Shown here: positions 39,233-49,134 of the stretch, piece after piece
Layout of the letters: each line of letters starts with the position of its first letter
Numbering within the stretch: position 1 is the first letter of the stretch
Origin: Streptomyces sp. NBC_01478
GTDB taxonomy: Bacteria > Actinomycetota > Actinomycetes > Streptomycetales > Streptomycetaceae
NCBI RefSeq assembly: GCF_036227225.1
Contig: NZ_CP109444.1
Coordinates: 7,359,501-7,423,500, forward strand
Reading direction: 5' to 3'
Length of the DNA stretch: 64,000 bases
The notes under the pieces: generated by a model
The model's database searches: none
What the model was told of the DNA's origin: nothing
The model's input: the letters and a program-made list of their open reading frames with translations, nothing else
Program-made: the position numbers and the translations under genes

Positions 39233-40249
39233 ATGACTGCTTCGTCTGGCCGCCGTGTCCTGCTCGCCGCCCCCCGGGGCTACTGCGCGGGTGTGGACCG
39301 CGCCGTGATCGCCGTCGAGAAAGCCCTGGAGCAGTACGGGGCTCCGATCTATGTCCGGCACGAGATCGTGCACAACAAGTACGTCGTCCAGACCCTGGAG
39401 AAGAAGGGGGCCATCTTCGTCGAGCGGACCGAGGAGGTCCCCGAGGGGAACATCGTGATGTTCTCCGCGCACGGCGTCGCGCCCGTCGTCCACGACGAGG
39501 CCAAGCAGGGCCGGCTCGCCACCATCGACGCGACCTGCCCCCTGGTGACCAAGGTCCACAAAGAAGCCGTCCGTTTCGCCAACGACGACTTCGACATCCT
39601 CCTCATCGGCCACGAGGGCCACGAGGAGGTCATCGGCACCTCCGGAGAGGCCCCCGACCACATCACCCTGGTCGACGGCCCGTCCGACGTCGCCAAGGTC
39701 GAGGTCCGCGACCCGTCCCGGGTGGTCTGGCTCTCCCAGACGACCCTCTCCGTGGACGAGACCATGGAGACCGTCGACGCCCTGAAGGAGAAGTTCCCGC
39801 AGCTCATCTCCCCGCCCAGCGACGACATCTGCTACGCCACGCAGAACCGCCAGCTCGCCGTGAAGCAGATGGGCGAGGAGGCCGAGCTGGTGATCGTGGT
39901 CGGCTCGAAGAACTCCTCCAACTCCGTACGGCTCGTCGAGGTCGCCAAGCTGGCCGGCGCCCGCGCCGCGTACCTGGTGGACTTCGCCGACGAGATCGAG
40001 GAGGCCTGGCTGGAGGGCGTGACCACGGTCGGCGTGACCTCGGGCGCCTCCGTACCGGAGATCCTGGTCGAGCAGGTGCTGGAGTGGCTGTCCGCGCGCG
40101 ACTACGAGGACGTCGAGCTGGTCAAGGCGGCCGAGGAGTCCATCACGTTCTCGCTGCCCAAGGAACTCCGCCGCGACCTGCGCGAAGAGGCGGCCGCACT
40201 GGTCGCCGAGCGCACGGGTGCGGACCGTTCGACCCCCTCCGGGCAGTGA
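39233..40249 (+). CDS. ispH: 4-hydroxy-3-methylbut-2-enyl diphosphate reductase
   Basis: The 338-aa iron-sulphur enzyme makes isopentenyl and dimethylallyl diphosphate, the last step of the MEP pathway. The three cluster cysteines are in [11 protein letters not shown] (C18), [12 protein letters not shown] and [11 protein letters not shown]. Substrate-contact motifs [15 protein letters not shown] (here [14 protein letters not shown]), [21 protein letters not shown] and [13 protein letters not shown] are intact. ATG at 39233 is the family start; an ATG 9 bp upstream is in frame. Confidence 0.96.
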   Translation: MTASSGRRVLLAAPRGYCAGVDRAVIAVEKALEQYGAPIYVRHEIVHNKYVVQTLEKKGAIFVERTEEVPEGNIVMFSAHGVAPVVHDEAKQGRLATIDATCPLVTKVHKEAVRFANDDFDILLIGHEGHEEVIGTSGEAPDHITLVDGPSDVAKVEVRDPSRVVWLSQTTLSVDETMETVDALKEKFPQLISPPSDDICYATQNRQLAVKQMGEEAELVIVVGSKNSSNSVRLVEVAKLAGARAAYLVDFADEIEEAWLEGVTTVGVTSGASVPEILVEQVLEWLSARDYEDVELVKAAEESITFSLPKELRRDLREEAAALVAERTGADRSTPSGQ

Positions 40250-40278
40250 CTGTCAGTCGTTCGTCGTAGCGTGGATCC

Positions 40279-41025
40279 ATGCAGATCTTCGGCGTGGACA
40301 TCGGTGGATCCGGGATCAAGGGCGCCCCTGTGGACCTGGACAAGGGCGAATTGACCCAAGAGCGGTGCAAGGTGCTGACCCCGCACCCGGCGACACCGGA
40401 CGGAGTGGCCGACGGCGTGAAGGAAGTCGTCGACCACTTCGGCTGGACGGGACCGGTCGGGCTCACGTTTCCAGGTGTGGTGACCGGCGGGGCCACGATC
40501 CGTACGGCGGCGAACGTCGACAAGAGCTGGATCGACACGGACGCGGGAGCGCTGTTCAGCGACAGACTCGGCGGCCTCCCGGTGACCGTCGTCAACGACG
40601 CGGACGCGGCGGGCGTCGCCGAGATGCACTTCGGCGCCGGGCGCGACCGCAAGGGCACGGTGATCCTGCTGACCTTCGGCACGGGCATCGGCAGCGCCCT
40701 CTTCGTCAACGGCGTCCTCGTCCCGAACACGGAGCTGGGCCACCTTGAGCTGAACGGCCACGACGCCGAGAAGAAGGCGTCCAGCAAGGCCAAGGAGGAC
40801 GGCGAGCTGACCTGGGAGCACTGGGCCAACCGGGTCCAGAAGTACCTCGCCCACGTCGAGATGCTGTTCTCGCCCGAGCTGTTCATCATCGGCGGCGGAG
40901 TCAGCCGTAAGGCCGACAAGTTCCTGCACTTCATCGAGGACATCAAGGCCGAGATCGTGCCGGCGCAGTTGCAGAACAACGCGGGGATCGTGGGGGCGGC
41001 GATGCATGCGGCGGGGGACGACTAG
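40279..41025 (+). CDS. ppgK: Polyphosphate glucokinase (ROK family)
   Basis: The 248-aa ROK kinase phosphorylates glucose using polyphosphate or ATP. It shows the phosphate-binding loop [17 protein letters not shown], the [16 protein letters not shown] motif, [17 protein letters not shown] and [13 protein letters not shown]. Length and lack of the usual ROK cysteine-rich zinc motif match the PpgK subgroup. It follows ispH by 29 bp. Confidence 0.94.
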   Translation: MQIFGVDIGGSGIKGAPVDLDKGELTQERCKVLTPHPATPDGVADGVKEVVDHFGWTGPVGLTFPGVVTGGATIRTAANVDKSWIDTDAGALFSDRLGGLPVTVVNDADAAGVAEMHFGAGRDRKGTVILLTFGTGIGSALFVNGVLVPNTELGHLELNGHDAEKKASSKAKEDGELTWEHWANRVQKYLAHVEMLFSPELFIIGGGVSRKADKFLHFIEDIKAEIVPAQLQNNAGIVGAAMHAAGDD

Positions 41026-41409
41026 GGGTGGGGTCGGGGGCGGCTACGGGGGCGGCGGCTAGGGCCGGTTGCCGGGCTGTCGGCTTCGGCGGACGTGTGT
41101 GGAGGGGCGGCGGCGCTGGTTGCCGGGCGCGGGGGCTTGTGCGGGCGGGCGTGGGTCCGGCCTGTGTGGGTTTGGGCGGATCGGTCGGCGCGGCATGTCC
41201 GGCGGACCGCGTGTTCGGCGGATCAGTCACCGGCCCGGGACTGCCCCCGGGACTGCCCCCGGCACTGACCTCGAGACCGACCACAGGACTGCCCGCCTCC
41301 GCAACCGACCTCCCTGCCCCCGGGACCGGCGCCGGAACTGGCCCGGGAAGTCACGCGCGCATGAACCGGCCCCGGAAGTCACGCGCGCGTGAACCGCCGC
41401 CCCCGGAAG
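41026..41409. repeat. 384-bp gene-free region ending in a short tandem repeat
   Basis: The first 200 bp are G-rich on the plus strand, with no gene. At 41225-41260 GACTGCCCCCGG-type units repeat, and from 41342 to about 41420 three copies of a roughly 30-bp unit (CCCGGAAGTCACGCGCGC and GTGAACCGCC-type) run into the stop codon of the next minus-strand gene, so the stop context has been triplicated. Confidence 0.6.
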
Positions 41410-41985
41410 TCACCCGCGCCGCCGACGCTTCAGCAGGCGGATCCGGCGGACCGTCGCGATGAGGCCCGCGACGAGCGTCCCGCCGTACAGCCAGCCGGCC
41501 TGTGTGGCGAGGCCGGTGAAGAGGCCGACCAGGCGGTTGGCGAGGCCGCCGCTGCCCTCGGCCACCGGGAACAGGCCGACGGCGAAGGCGATCGGCACGA
41601 CGACCGGCGCGGTCAGCAGGTCGCCCCGCCGGATCCAGAGCGCGGTCAGCACGCACACCGGCAGGAACAGCACGCCGTACACGGTCAGCGATGCCCCGAA
41701 CAGCAACTGGTCGACGCACCCGAGCACGAACATCACCGCCGCGCAGAACAGACCGCCGCCGAGCCCGGTGAGCCGGGGGTTCGGCAGTTGCCGTACGGTC
41801 TGGGCCGCCGCGGGGCCCGGGTGTCGTACGGCCGCCGGACGGCGCTGTGCGGTGCCGCGGGCCTGCGGGTTCGGGCGGGTCGTGCGGGCCGGGCCGCCGT
41901 TCGGGCCCCGGCCCGCCTGCGGGGGCAGGGGCGGGGCCCCGCGTCTTGCGCCGGGCTGTGGGGGTCGTGTCCTGTGTTGCTCCAC
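41410..41985 (-). CDS. DUF6542 membrane protein
   Basis: The 191-aa protein has a disordered Pro/Arg/Gln-rich N-terminal 60 residues and then four hydrophobic segments: GGGLFCAAVMFVLGCVDQLL, LTVYGVLFLPVCVLTALWI, PVVVPIAFAVGLFPV and GWLYGGTLVAGLIATV. The pattern fits the DUF6542 family of actinobacterial membrane proteins of unknown role. The GTG at 41985 gives VEQHRTRPPQPG. Its stop lies within the tandem repeat described at 41342-41420. Confidence 0.8.
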   Translation of the reverse strand: MEQHRTRPPQPGARRGAPPLPPQAGRGPNGGPARTTRPNPQARGTAQRRPAAVRHPGPAAAQTVRQLPNPRLTGLGGGLFCAAVMFVLGCVDQLLFGASLTVYGVLFLPVCVLTALWIRRGDLLTAPVVVPIAFAVGLFPVAEGSGGLANRLVGLFTGLATQAGWLYGGTLVAGLIATVRRIRLLKRRRRG

Positions 41986-42176
41986 TGGACCAACTTAGGT
42001 CGGTTTATGTGCCGAATAGGTCCCGGGACACGCCGATGAGCAGAGCTTGGCCAGGTGTTCGACGCGAAGCCGGGACGGGGCGGGTCACGCCGTAGACTGG
42101 TGGATCGGCCCCGGGAGCCAGTCCCCGTAGGTCCCCTCCATCGCTCTCACGCCTCTCACGTACGGGAAGTCGCAAC

Positions 42177-43265
<1,089 letters not shown>

Positions 43266-43313
43266 CGGCTGACTTATCACCACGTCGCTGATCTGGCAAA
43301 CGTGCAGGTCAGG

Positions 43314-43343
43314 AAGGTCCCGACTCTTCGGAGTCGGGACCTT
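43314..43343 (+). terminator. Terminator after ychF
   Basis: AAGGTCCCGACTC (43314-43326) pairs perfectly with GAGTCGGGACCTT (43331-43343) around a TTCG tetraloop, followed by AGTTTTCT. Confidence 0.92.
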
Positions 43344-43354
43344 AGTTTTCTCCC

Positions 43355-43464
43355 GTGCTGGGATGGTGCTGGGATAGCTGACCCCTCGTCACCTGTCGTC
43401 ATCCCTGGTCATCCGTACCGTGCTGGGATTGTGCTGGGATGGGATGGGAACGCCCGTGCTGGGT
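43355..43464. repeat. Direct repeats of GTGCTGGGAT at the island's left edge
   Basis: Exact copies lie at 43355-43364, 43366-43375, 43420-43429 and 43431-43440, with a fifth, imperfect one (GTGCTGGGTT) at 43456-43465. The cluster occupies the gene-free stretch 43266-43588 together with the ychF terminator. Clusters like this resemble arm-type integrase or excisionase binding sites, but no integrase gene is in the window. Confidence 0.75.
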
Positions 43465-43588
43465 TTCGGGCGCTGGGCTGCCCGATGCGAGGGGTGGCGA
43501 GAGAGGCTCCGTCCACACGCCCTCTTCATGACTCCGGGGCTCCGCGCAGATCGTGGCGCTTTTCCTACTCGTTTGACACACTCGGGGT

Positions 43589-43873
43589 ATGGGTGAGACG
43601 ACGTACAGCATCGGGGAAGGGCCGGCGACGCGGGTGAGCCTGTCGCTGCCCGAAGGGACCGCGGAGGCGATCCGGGCGCGGGTAGGCAAGCGGGAGTTCT
43701 CCGCGTTCATCGCTGAGGCGGTCGAGCGTGAGCTGCGCGGGCAGGTCCTCGACGAGTATCTGGCGGACTACGAGAACCGCAAGGGGCCGGTCTCCGAGCA
43801 GGCCCGGCAGCGGGCACGGCAGGTCTTCGACGAGGTGTTCGCCGAGGAGGGCCAGTGGCCCGCCGCAAGCTGA
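43589..43873 (+). CDS. Ribbon-helix-helix antitoxin-like protein
   Basis: The 94-aa protein has an RHH-type N-terminus (TRVSLSLPEGTAEAIRARVG, KREFSAFIAEAVERELRGQV, residues about 14-52) followed by an acidic helical tail that would wrap the toxin. It overlaps the PIN-domain toxin gene by 19 bp, the classic order of VapB-VapC-type modules, and should repress its own promoter. Confidence 0.85.
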   Translation: MGETTYSIGEGPATRVSLSLPEGTAEAIRARVGKREFSAFIAEAVERELRGQVLDEYLADYENRKGPVSEQARQRARQVFDEVFAEEGQWPAAS

Positions 43874-44268
43874 GTCACGAGGGGACGCTGGTCCTCGACA
43901 GTGAGGGGCTCTCGAAGCTGCTCGCCGACGACGAGCAGGTGGTGGCTCTGGTCGCTGAGGCGCGCTCGCGCGGCATGGAGGTCGTGGTCTGCGCGCTCAC
44001 CATCATCGAGGCCGTGCATGCCCGTACGAACAAGGCGCGACTGAACTGGCTGCTCTCGGGGCTGCGCGTGGTTCCGGTGGGTGACGAGGAGGCGAGGGCG
44101 GCCTCGAAGCTGCTGATGGATGCCAGCCTGCACGGGCACAAGTACGCCATCGATGCGGCGGTCGCCGAGGCGGCACTGCGACAGCATCGCCCCGTGGTCA
44201 TGCTGACTTCCGATATCGACGACATGGTCAAGCTCTGCGGCGATCGGGTCCGGCTCGTGGCGGTGTGA
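43855..44268 (+). CDS. PIN-domain toxin (VapC-like)
   Basis: The 137-aa protein is a single PIN domain. The acidic residues expected at the active site are visible: D in LVLDSEGLSKLL (about residue 15), E in TIIEAVHAR (about 51), D in KYAIDAAVAEAAL (about 101) and D in MLTSDIDDM (about 120). VapC-type toxins cleave tRNA or rRNA. The GTG start lies inside the antitoxin gene. Confidence 0.88.
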   Translation: MARRKLSHEGTLVLDSEGLSKLLADDEQVVALVAEARSRGMEVVVCALTIIEAVHARTNKARLNWLLSGLRVVPVGDEEARAASKLLMDASLHGHKYAIDAAVAEAALRQHRPVVMLTSDIDDMVKLCGDRVRLVAV

Positions 44269-44523
44269 TTTCCCCTGGTCCGCGGTGCGAAAGGGCAGTG
44301 CCCGATAGGGCGAGGCGAGTTCCAGGGGCGAGGTTGCAGATCGTCGCTTGCTGCCTTTCGACGGGTGCTCAGGGCGTGGCGGTGGAACTACAAGTATTCG
44401 GCGGATCCCCGGTTTCGGTAACCGGCGATCCGCCGCTATGTTGCTGCGGGGAGATGGGGCTGCGGAGGTTCCGGATTTGCCGACTCTTCGTGAGATTCCG
44501 TAGGTCGTGGGCGGAGCCAAGGC
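44269..44523. other. 255-bp intergenic region with a long hairpin
   Basis: The region between the toxin gene and the convergent frameshifted gene has no gene. It contains a hairpin at 44399-44435: CGGCGGATC and GATCCGCCG enclose an inner CCGGTT / AACCGG stem with one C-C mismatch between them. It can terminate transcription from both sides. Confidence 0.7.
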
Positions 44524-45914
44524 TCAGTAAGAGCGGGGGCCGTAAGGGCTCCAGTGGCCGAGGAAGGGCTTGAGGTCGTCGCCGCTGGGCTTCTGCGGCG
44601 TGGGCAGCTTCGGTGCCGAGGCGGACTCGGTGAGGTGTTTGAGGTGCGCGTCCGCGAACGCGAGCCACGCCTCAATCTCGGTCCGCTCCTGCCCGGGTGG
44701 CAGTGATGTGGCGTGGTCGCGTACTGCTGCGACGTATTCGGACAGGCGGCTGGCCCGGTGCCAGGCATCTGCCTGCTCTTCGAGGTGTTTGACGCGATAG
44801 GTGTGGGCGTATACGGCGCGGGCTTCCTGTATGGCGGCTTCCCAGCGCCTCTGCTGTGCTTCTCTGGCTTGCTGGTCTGCAAGGCGTTTACGTTCCGCGG
44901 CTTCGCCACGAAGGCCGACCTCTTGTGCGATCTCGGCAAGTTGGTCTTCCAGCGGCCGGCCGGGGAGGTCGGCCCATTCGCTGGCGCGGTGCGGACTGCC
45001 GCCGCGGAGCATGAAACGCAGGCGACAGGAGGGGGTGTAGTCGAAGCGGGCGATGCGCATCCATGAGTACTTCTTGGCGTCGGCGAGTTCTTTGTCGGTG
45101 GGGACGTGTTCGCTGCGGTCCTGTTCTTGAAGGACGAGGAATCCGACACTTTCGCCTTGTGCGGTGATGGTGAAGTGCGGTGGTGCCTTGCGGCGCCGAT
45201 GGGGCGGGGCGCGCCCTGTGTGGCTCCGAGTGCCGCCTTATGGCCTTGTGCTTCGGTGGCGGTGATGAGGGTCTGGATGATGCGCAGGGCTCGGCCCTGG
45301 AGGGGTTTGGTCAGGCCCATGGGCTGTGGCTGCTTTTGGAGGGCGGCCACGACGGCATGGGGTTTGGTGAGCCTGGCCGGCACAGGGAGCGGGGTGAGTT
45401 CCGCGAGGCGCCAGGCAGGGATGTCGACCAGCTTGATTTCGTAGCCGCGGTGGGTGCGGTATCCGTGGAGTTCCTGTGTGTGGGGGATCTTGCCGGACTT
45501 GCGGGCGGCGTTGACCCGTGACGCCCAATTCGCTGCGTGCCGGCCAGATTCGATGGGCTTGATTAGGCAGCCGTCGTTCGCGGCGGCCAGTTCTTCGAGT
45601 AGTTGGTCCGCGTAGTTCGTACGGGCCTTCGGCACGGCTCTGGGGCGCGGCGATGTCGGCTTTCGGGCGGGCCGTTCCGGTGGTCGGGTGCTCTGCTCCA
45701 CGGGGTGGATGCCGCGTTCGGTGAGACGCAGCCGCCCTTTCTCGGTGAGGTGGGCGCTCCAATGCCCGCGGTGTTTGGTGATTTTGATGAACCCTCGGTT
45801 CTGCAGGGCCTGTCCGCTGGTCTTGTACGTGCTGTCCGGCCAGACTCCGTCGGGACACCCCTGGCCCACCCATTCGAGCACGGCCTGCTGCCGCTCATTG
45901 AGGGCCTGGTGCAT
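44524..45914 (-). pseudogene. Frameshifted gene for a ~463-aa unknown protein with winged-helix N-terminus
   Basis: The N-terminal part (45914 to about 45230) begins MHQALNERQQAVLEWVGQG and looks like a winged helix (QALQNRGFIKITKHRGHWSA, LTEKGRLRLTERG). Its proper continuation is in another frame from about 45225 to 44524: HFTITAQGESVGFLVLQEQ, YSWMRIARFDYTPSCRLRFM, and a helical C-terminus. Both parts have codon usage of a real gene. One lost base, probably a G near 45225-45235, restores a single frame of 464 codons. Function is unknown. It may be a pseudogene or a sequence error; compare the XRE gene at 59138-59993. Confidence 0.75.
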
Positions 45915-46031
45915 GTGGTCCCCCTGCGATTCCTAGCTGCGCTGCCTCGGAGACAATGCCCACCGCTTCCAGGGGAATTCCGGACGACCTGAGAGAGCCT
46001 TCGATCGGATGAGACCTGGCGTATGGCGCGT

Positions 46032-46850
46032 TTACAGCGAGAAAAGCTCTTCCTGGTAGTTCTCGACGACGCCGTGCCGCGGATAGAAGAGGCCGAGCAG
46101 CATGAACGTCCTGGGTCGCTTGGCCAGGTTGCCGACGAAGCAGTGGACGACGTGGTCCGGTGCGAACATCCGGGTGAACCAGCGCTCCCGCAGCTGTTCC
46201 TCCACCCCCTGTTGCCCGTACTGGCGCAGGTATTTGCGGTAGGACTCGCCGGCCTCCCAGTCCCGGAGGGCCATGTCGTGACCGGTGCAGTCGGAGTCGT
46301 CGCAGCGGAGGCGGTAGCGAAACTCCAACGGTACCCACTCCAGTTGGCGCAGGTCCTGGTCGAGGAGATCCATCTGATCGGCCAGGGCGGCCTTGGAGAC
46401 AGGCCAGGGCTCGGCGGGCTCAAGGCGGAAGTCGACGGTGTGCGCCGCTGGTCGGAAGAGGCCGAGCGACGTGCCGTGCTTCTCCTGGTCTCGTTTGATG
46501 GCACACAGCGATGGGGCGATCAGCGGGCGGAGGATCGAATAGCGCTCGCGCCAGCCGTCGCTCGTGCCGATCCTGTCGATGACCTTGAGGGTGTCCGGGT
46601 TCGGGCGCAGGCTCTCGGGCCGGCGGTCCTGGTGATGGCGGCGTACGTCGACCTCGATGATCGTGTACTTGGTGAACTGGCTCTCCTGGCTCAGGAGCCG
46701 GAAGGGCACAGGGAAGAGGCGGACGTGCTCGGGAGTGCCGCGGTCGAGGCGTATGCCAGCGACGCAGCTGGTCTCGCGGTACTTCGTGGACAGTTCCGGA
46801 TACGTCTTGACCGTGATCAGTATTCGTGCGCGCTCCCACGCTCCTGCCAT
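46032..46850 (-). CDS. Unknown 272-aa protein next to the XRE-DUF488 gene
   Basis: I do not recognise a named domain. The protein begins MAGAWERARILITVKTYPEL. A beta-rich first half (VRLFPVPFRLL, FTKYTIIEVDV, SLRPNPDTLKVI) is followed by a segment with CDDSDCTGHDMALRDWE (Cys-X4-Cys-X2-His, possibly metal binding) and a C-terminal HCFVGNLAKRPRTFMLLGLF. The protein is charged and likely cytoplasmic. Its gene follows the XRE-DUF488 gene on the same strand, 88 bp after it, and the two probably form one system. I take ATG at 46850; the frame extends to 47075 through the other gene's 3' end. Confidence 0.75.
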   Translation of the reverse strand: MAGAWERARILITVKTYPELSTKYRETSCVAGIRLDRGTPEHVRLFPVPFRLLSQESQFTKYTIIEVDVRRHHQDRRPESLRPNPDTLKVIDRIGTSDGWRERYSILRPLIAPSLCAIKRDQEKHGTSLGLFRPAAHTVDFRLEPAEPWPVSKAALADQMDLLDQDLRQLEWVPLEFRYRLRCDDSDCTGHDMALRDWEAGESYRKYLRQYGQQGVEEQLRERWFTRMFAPDHVVHCFVGNLAKRPRTFMLLGLFYPRHGVVENYQEELFSL

Positions 46851-46938
46851 ACCCCACCCCCGGTCCGCTGCTTCTGGACCAGATTGGAAGTGAGGTAGTT
46901 GGCACGCGCAAGAGTGCCGTCGAGGAGAGGAGTTGAAG

Positions 46939-47625
46939 TCAGGCCAAGGGGCTGACGGGTAGTGACATGCGCTTGCGCAGGGTCTCCAGGACGACGTGGC
47001 GGTGGCAGCGCTGTTGGTCTCTCTCAAAGCACAGCACGGCGACCCGCTCCTGAGCTGCGTGTTCTGCGAGTTCATCGAGTTCGGCCTGGGCCGCGTCGGA
47101 GCTCAGCAGGCTGCGGAAACGTGCGCGGCCCTCGCTGATGCGTCCTTCCCAGAAGGGGGCCCGGTTGTCCTTCGGGTTCCCCAGGGCGCGCAGGTGGGTG
47201 TAGGCGATGCCGGCCTCGTTGAGGGCGTGTGTGAGGCGGGTCTTGCTGAATCCGGGCTTGCGGCTGATGGGGGTCAGGCGGACGTCGGCGACCGTGCTGA
47301 TCTGGGCAGAGAGGAGGGAAGCGATGAAGGATTCGATGTCCCGCCCCTCGTATCCGGCGGACCACAGCCCAGGGTCTGCCGTCTGGGTCTGGCGGAACAG
47401 GTCGTCGAGGGAGACGCCGAGTGCGGCAGTGAGTGCACCAACGGTGAAGAAACCTGGCTGAATTGGTCCCCCGTCCTCCAGTTGCTTCAGAGTGGCGAGC
47501 TGAATGCCTGCCTCTTTCGCAAGGCGTTCTGGAGTCCAGGCGTGTTCCTCACGTAGCGCCCTGACGTGGGCAGCGAGCGTCCGGTTCGGGGCGGGTGAGG
47601 GAAGAGTTAAGGGGCGTTCGGCCAT
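46939..47625 (-). CDS. XRE helix-turn-helix fused to DUF488
   Basis: The 228-aa protein joins an N-terminal XRE-type HTH (TLAAHVRALREEHAWTPERL, AKEAGIQLATLKQLEDGG, residues about 17-76) to a DUF488 domain (about 88-220): SAGYEGRDIESFIASLLSA, VADVRLTPISRKPGFSKTRL, YTHLRALGNPKDNRAPF, and VAVLCFERDQQRCHRHVV with the conserved Cys and His pair. DUF488 function is unknown; fusion to a DNA-binding domain suggests regulation or sensing. Codon 6 is TTA (47608-47610), rare in Streptomyces and read by the bldA tRNA. ATG at 47625 is chosen; the frame extends 33 bp further. Confidence 0.85.
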   Translation of the reverse strand: MAERPLTLPSPAPNRTLAAHVRALREEHAWTPERLAKEAGIQLATLKQLEDGGPIQPGFFTVGALTAALGVSLDDLFRQTQTADPGLWSAGYEGRDIESFIASLLSAQISTVADVRLTPISRKPGFSKTRLTHALNEAGIAYTHLRALGNPKDNRAPFWEGRISEGRARFRSLLSSDAAQAELDELAEHAAQERVAVLCFERDQQRCHRHVVLETLRKRMSLPVSPLA

Positions 47626-47773
47626 GAACCGGGATCCTAACTTCCGCCGGAATCTCACAGCTAATTTTCCGCTCGGGCCTGCGCATGTCGTTCGCGTGAG
47701 CGGATACCGAAGGCTGAGGTGGCTTCAACCTGGCTGCTCGTGTCCGCGTGCACCGAGGGTGTTGCTGCGTAGA

Positions 47774-48994
47774 TCAGCGAGTCGGGAAGAGCAGTCGACC
47801 GAGGTCTTCGCGGAGCCGCTCTTTGAGTTCACTGGGATGGCTGGTGTGTTCATCGGCGATCCGGATGGTGTGGACGCCGCAGCGCGCCCAGTGCCGGTCG
47901 CGATCCTCGTCGTCGGCCTTGCGGGTTCGGCCGTAGTGGTGTGGTCCATCGACCTCGATGATGACGGCTCGGCCGTTTCCCAGAACGGTGAAGGCCGGGC
48001 TGCGCACGCCGGCATCCCGCAGTTTGGCGGAGGCCAGCGGCAGGATCGCGATGCCGCTTTGGGTGGGGCGCTCGCGTTGGAGGTCTTGGAGGACCTGGTA
48101 GACGGCGAGTTCGGCCCGACTTGCGAACACGAGGTCGTCCGCAGTCGGGTATCCCTGGTTGCTTCGCCTTTCGCGGCGAGCCTGGTTGGTCGGACTGCTT
48201 CCTTGATACCGCCAGTCCTGCGTGATCTCCGGGAGCGGGAGCAGCGCGGCTTCGACCACGAGGGACTGCACGTCCCCGCGCCCCATCTGCTTGAGCACGG
48301 CCCCTAGCCTTTGCCAAATCGCCTCGGTCATGGCCGTCGTGAACTCCGATACGAGCGCGCGGTCCACGGTGAGGACGGCCTCGTAAGTGGCATCCGTCCA
48401 ATTGTCGTTGGGCATCGGATGGAAGTACCCACCGTCGTGGCGCAGGGTGAGTTTCGCCGAGCGGACGAGGTCCCGAGCCAACCCTTCGCCGTCGTCGTCG
48501 AGCAGATGGTGGGTCTGTCCGAGGACGAGATCGAGCTTGAGGGCGTCGTCGTCCCTGAGCGGCAATGGGATCGTCGGAGTGGCGGCGCTCTCCGGGAACG
48601 GCGCATAGACAGGCCGCCCGGACATGAAGTCTCGGGGGCGCAGGGCCCAGCCATCCGCTGCCAGAAGCCGGTTCAGCTCATCGACGCGCCTGGCCGCCTC
48701 GTCGGTGTCGGGGCGCACCTCGGGATGTACCAGCCGTGCGAGGAATGCCAGCAGCACCTCGTCCGGGCCATCGAGGAGCCCAAACCGCGGGTCCTCGAAG
48801 ACCCAATCGTCCTCCCAGTCGTAGTTGTTGAACCGGTGCTGGATGATGTCGGTGCGGGCGGTCGGGTGGCGCGAGTCGGTTGATGGGAGGGCGTCCAGGT
48901 CGTACAGGCCGCCCAGGAAGGCGACTTCGTCCAGGCGTCCCCACCAGCCGCCCTCCGCAGCGCGTAGCAAGTCGAAGACATCGCGCCGTGTCAC
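47774..48994 (-). CDS. AbiJ_NTD3-type protein with nuclease-like C-terminus
   Basis: The protein of about 406 aa begins with a region matching the AbiJ N-terminal domain 3 (residues about 1-130): TRRDVFDLLRAAEGGWWGRL, YDLDALPSTDSRHPTARTDI, RFNNYDWEDDWVFEDPRFGL and VHPEVRPDTDEAARRVDELN. The C-terminal 110 residues resemble DUF559/Vsr-like PD-(D/E)XK nucleases: RAVIIEVDGPHHYGRTRKAD (about 342) and RHWARCGVHTIRIADE. The proline before the second motif is followed by Ala (RSPAFTVLG) where Asp is usual. AbiJ proteins act in abortive infection, so a suicide nuclease is likely. GTG at 48994 keeps the domain start; an ATG at 49042 is possible. Confidence 0.8.
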   Translation of the reverse strand: MTRRDVFDLLRAAEGGWWGRLDEVAFLGGLYDLDALPSTDSRHPTARTDIIQHRFNNYDWEDDWVFEDPRFGLLDGPDEVLLAFLARLVHPEVRPDTDEAARRVDELNRLLAADGWALRPRDFMSGRPVYAPFPESAATPTIPLPLRDDDALKLDLVLGQTHHLLDDDGEGLARDLVRSAKLTLRHDGGYFHPMPNDNWTDATYEAVLTVDRALVSEFTTAMTEAIWQRLGAVLKQMGRGDVQSLVVEAALLPLPEITQDWRYQGSSPTNQARRERRSNQGYPTADDLVFASRAELAVYQVLQDLQRERPTQSGIAILPLASAKLRDAGVRSPAFTVLGNGRAVIIEVDGPHHYGRTRKADDEDRDRHWARCGVHTIRIADEHTSHPSELKERLREDLGRLLFPTR

Positions 48995-49134
48995 CTTGCC
49001 CGCTGCACGGGCGAGCGGGCGCCCGCCTGGAGAGCGGCACATTGGAATCGCGCGCTTCCATAGACTGGTTGTACTCGGGCCAGGTTGTGTTCCGGGGCGG
49101 CGGTTGCAGGTCGTGTGGGGAAAGCGGGGGCGCT

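Noticed and set aside
43266..43588. A tRNA gene as the integration target at the island's left edge
   Set aside because: I looked for a cloverleaf next to ychF; the only strong structure is the terminator hairpin with a TTCG loop, and no T-loop consensus is present.
44524..45914. Programmed ribosomal frameshifting
   Set aside because: No slippery heptamer or following pseudoknot is evident at the frame change, and similar single-G losses occur twice in another gene; error or mutation is simpler.
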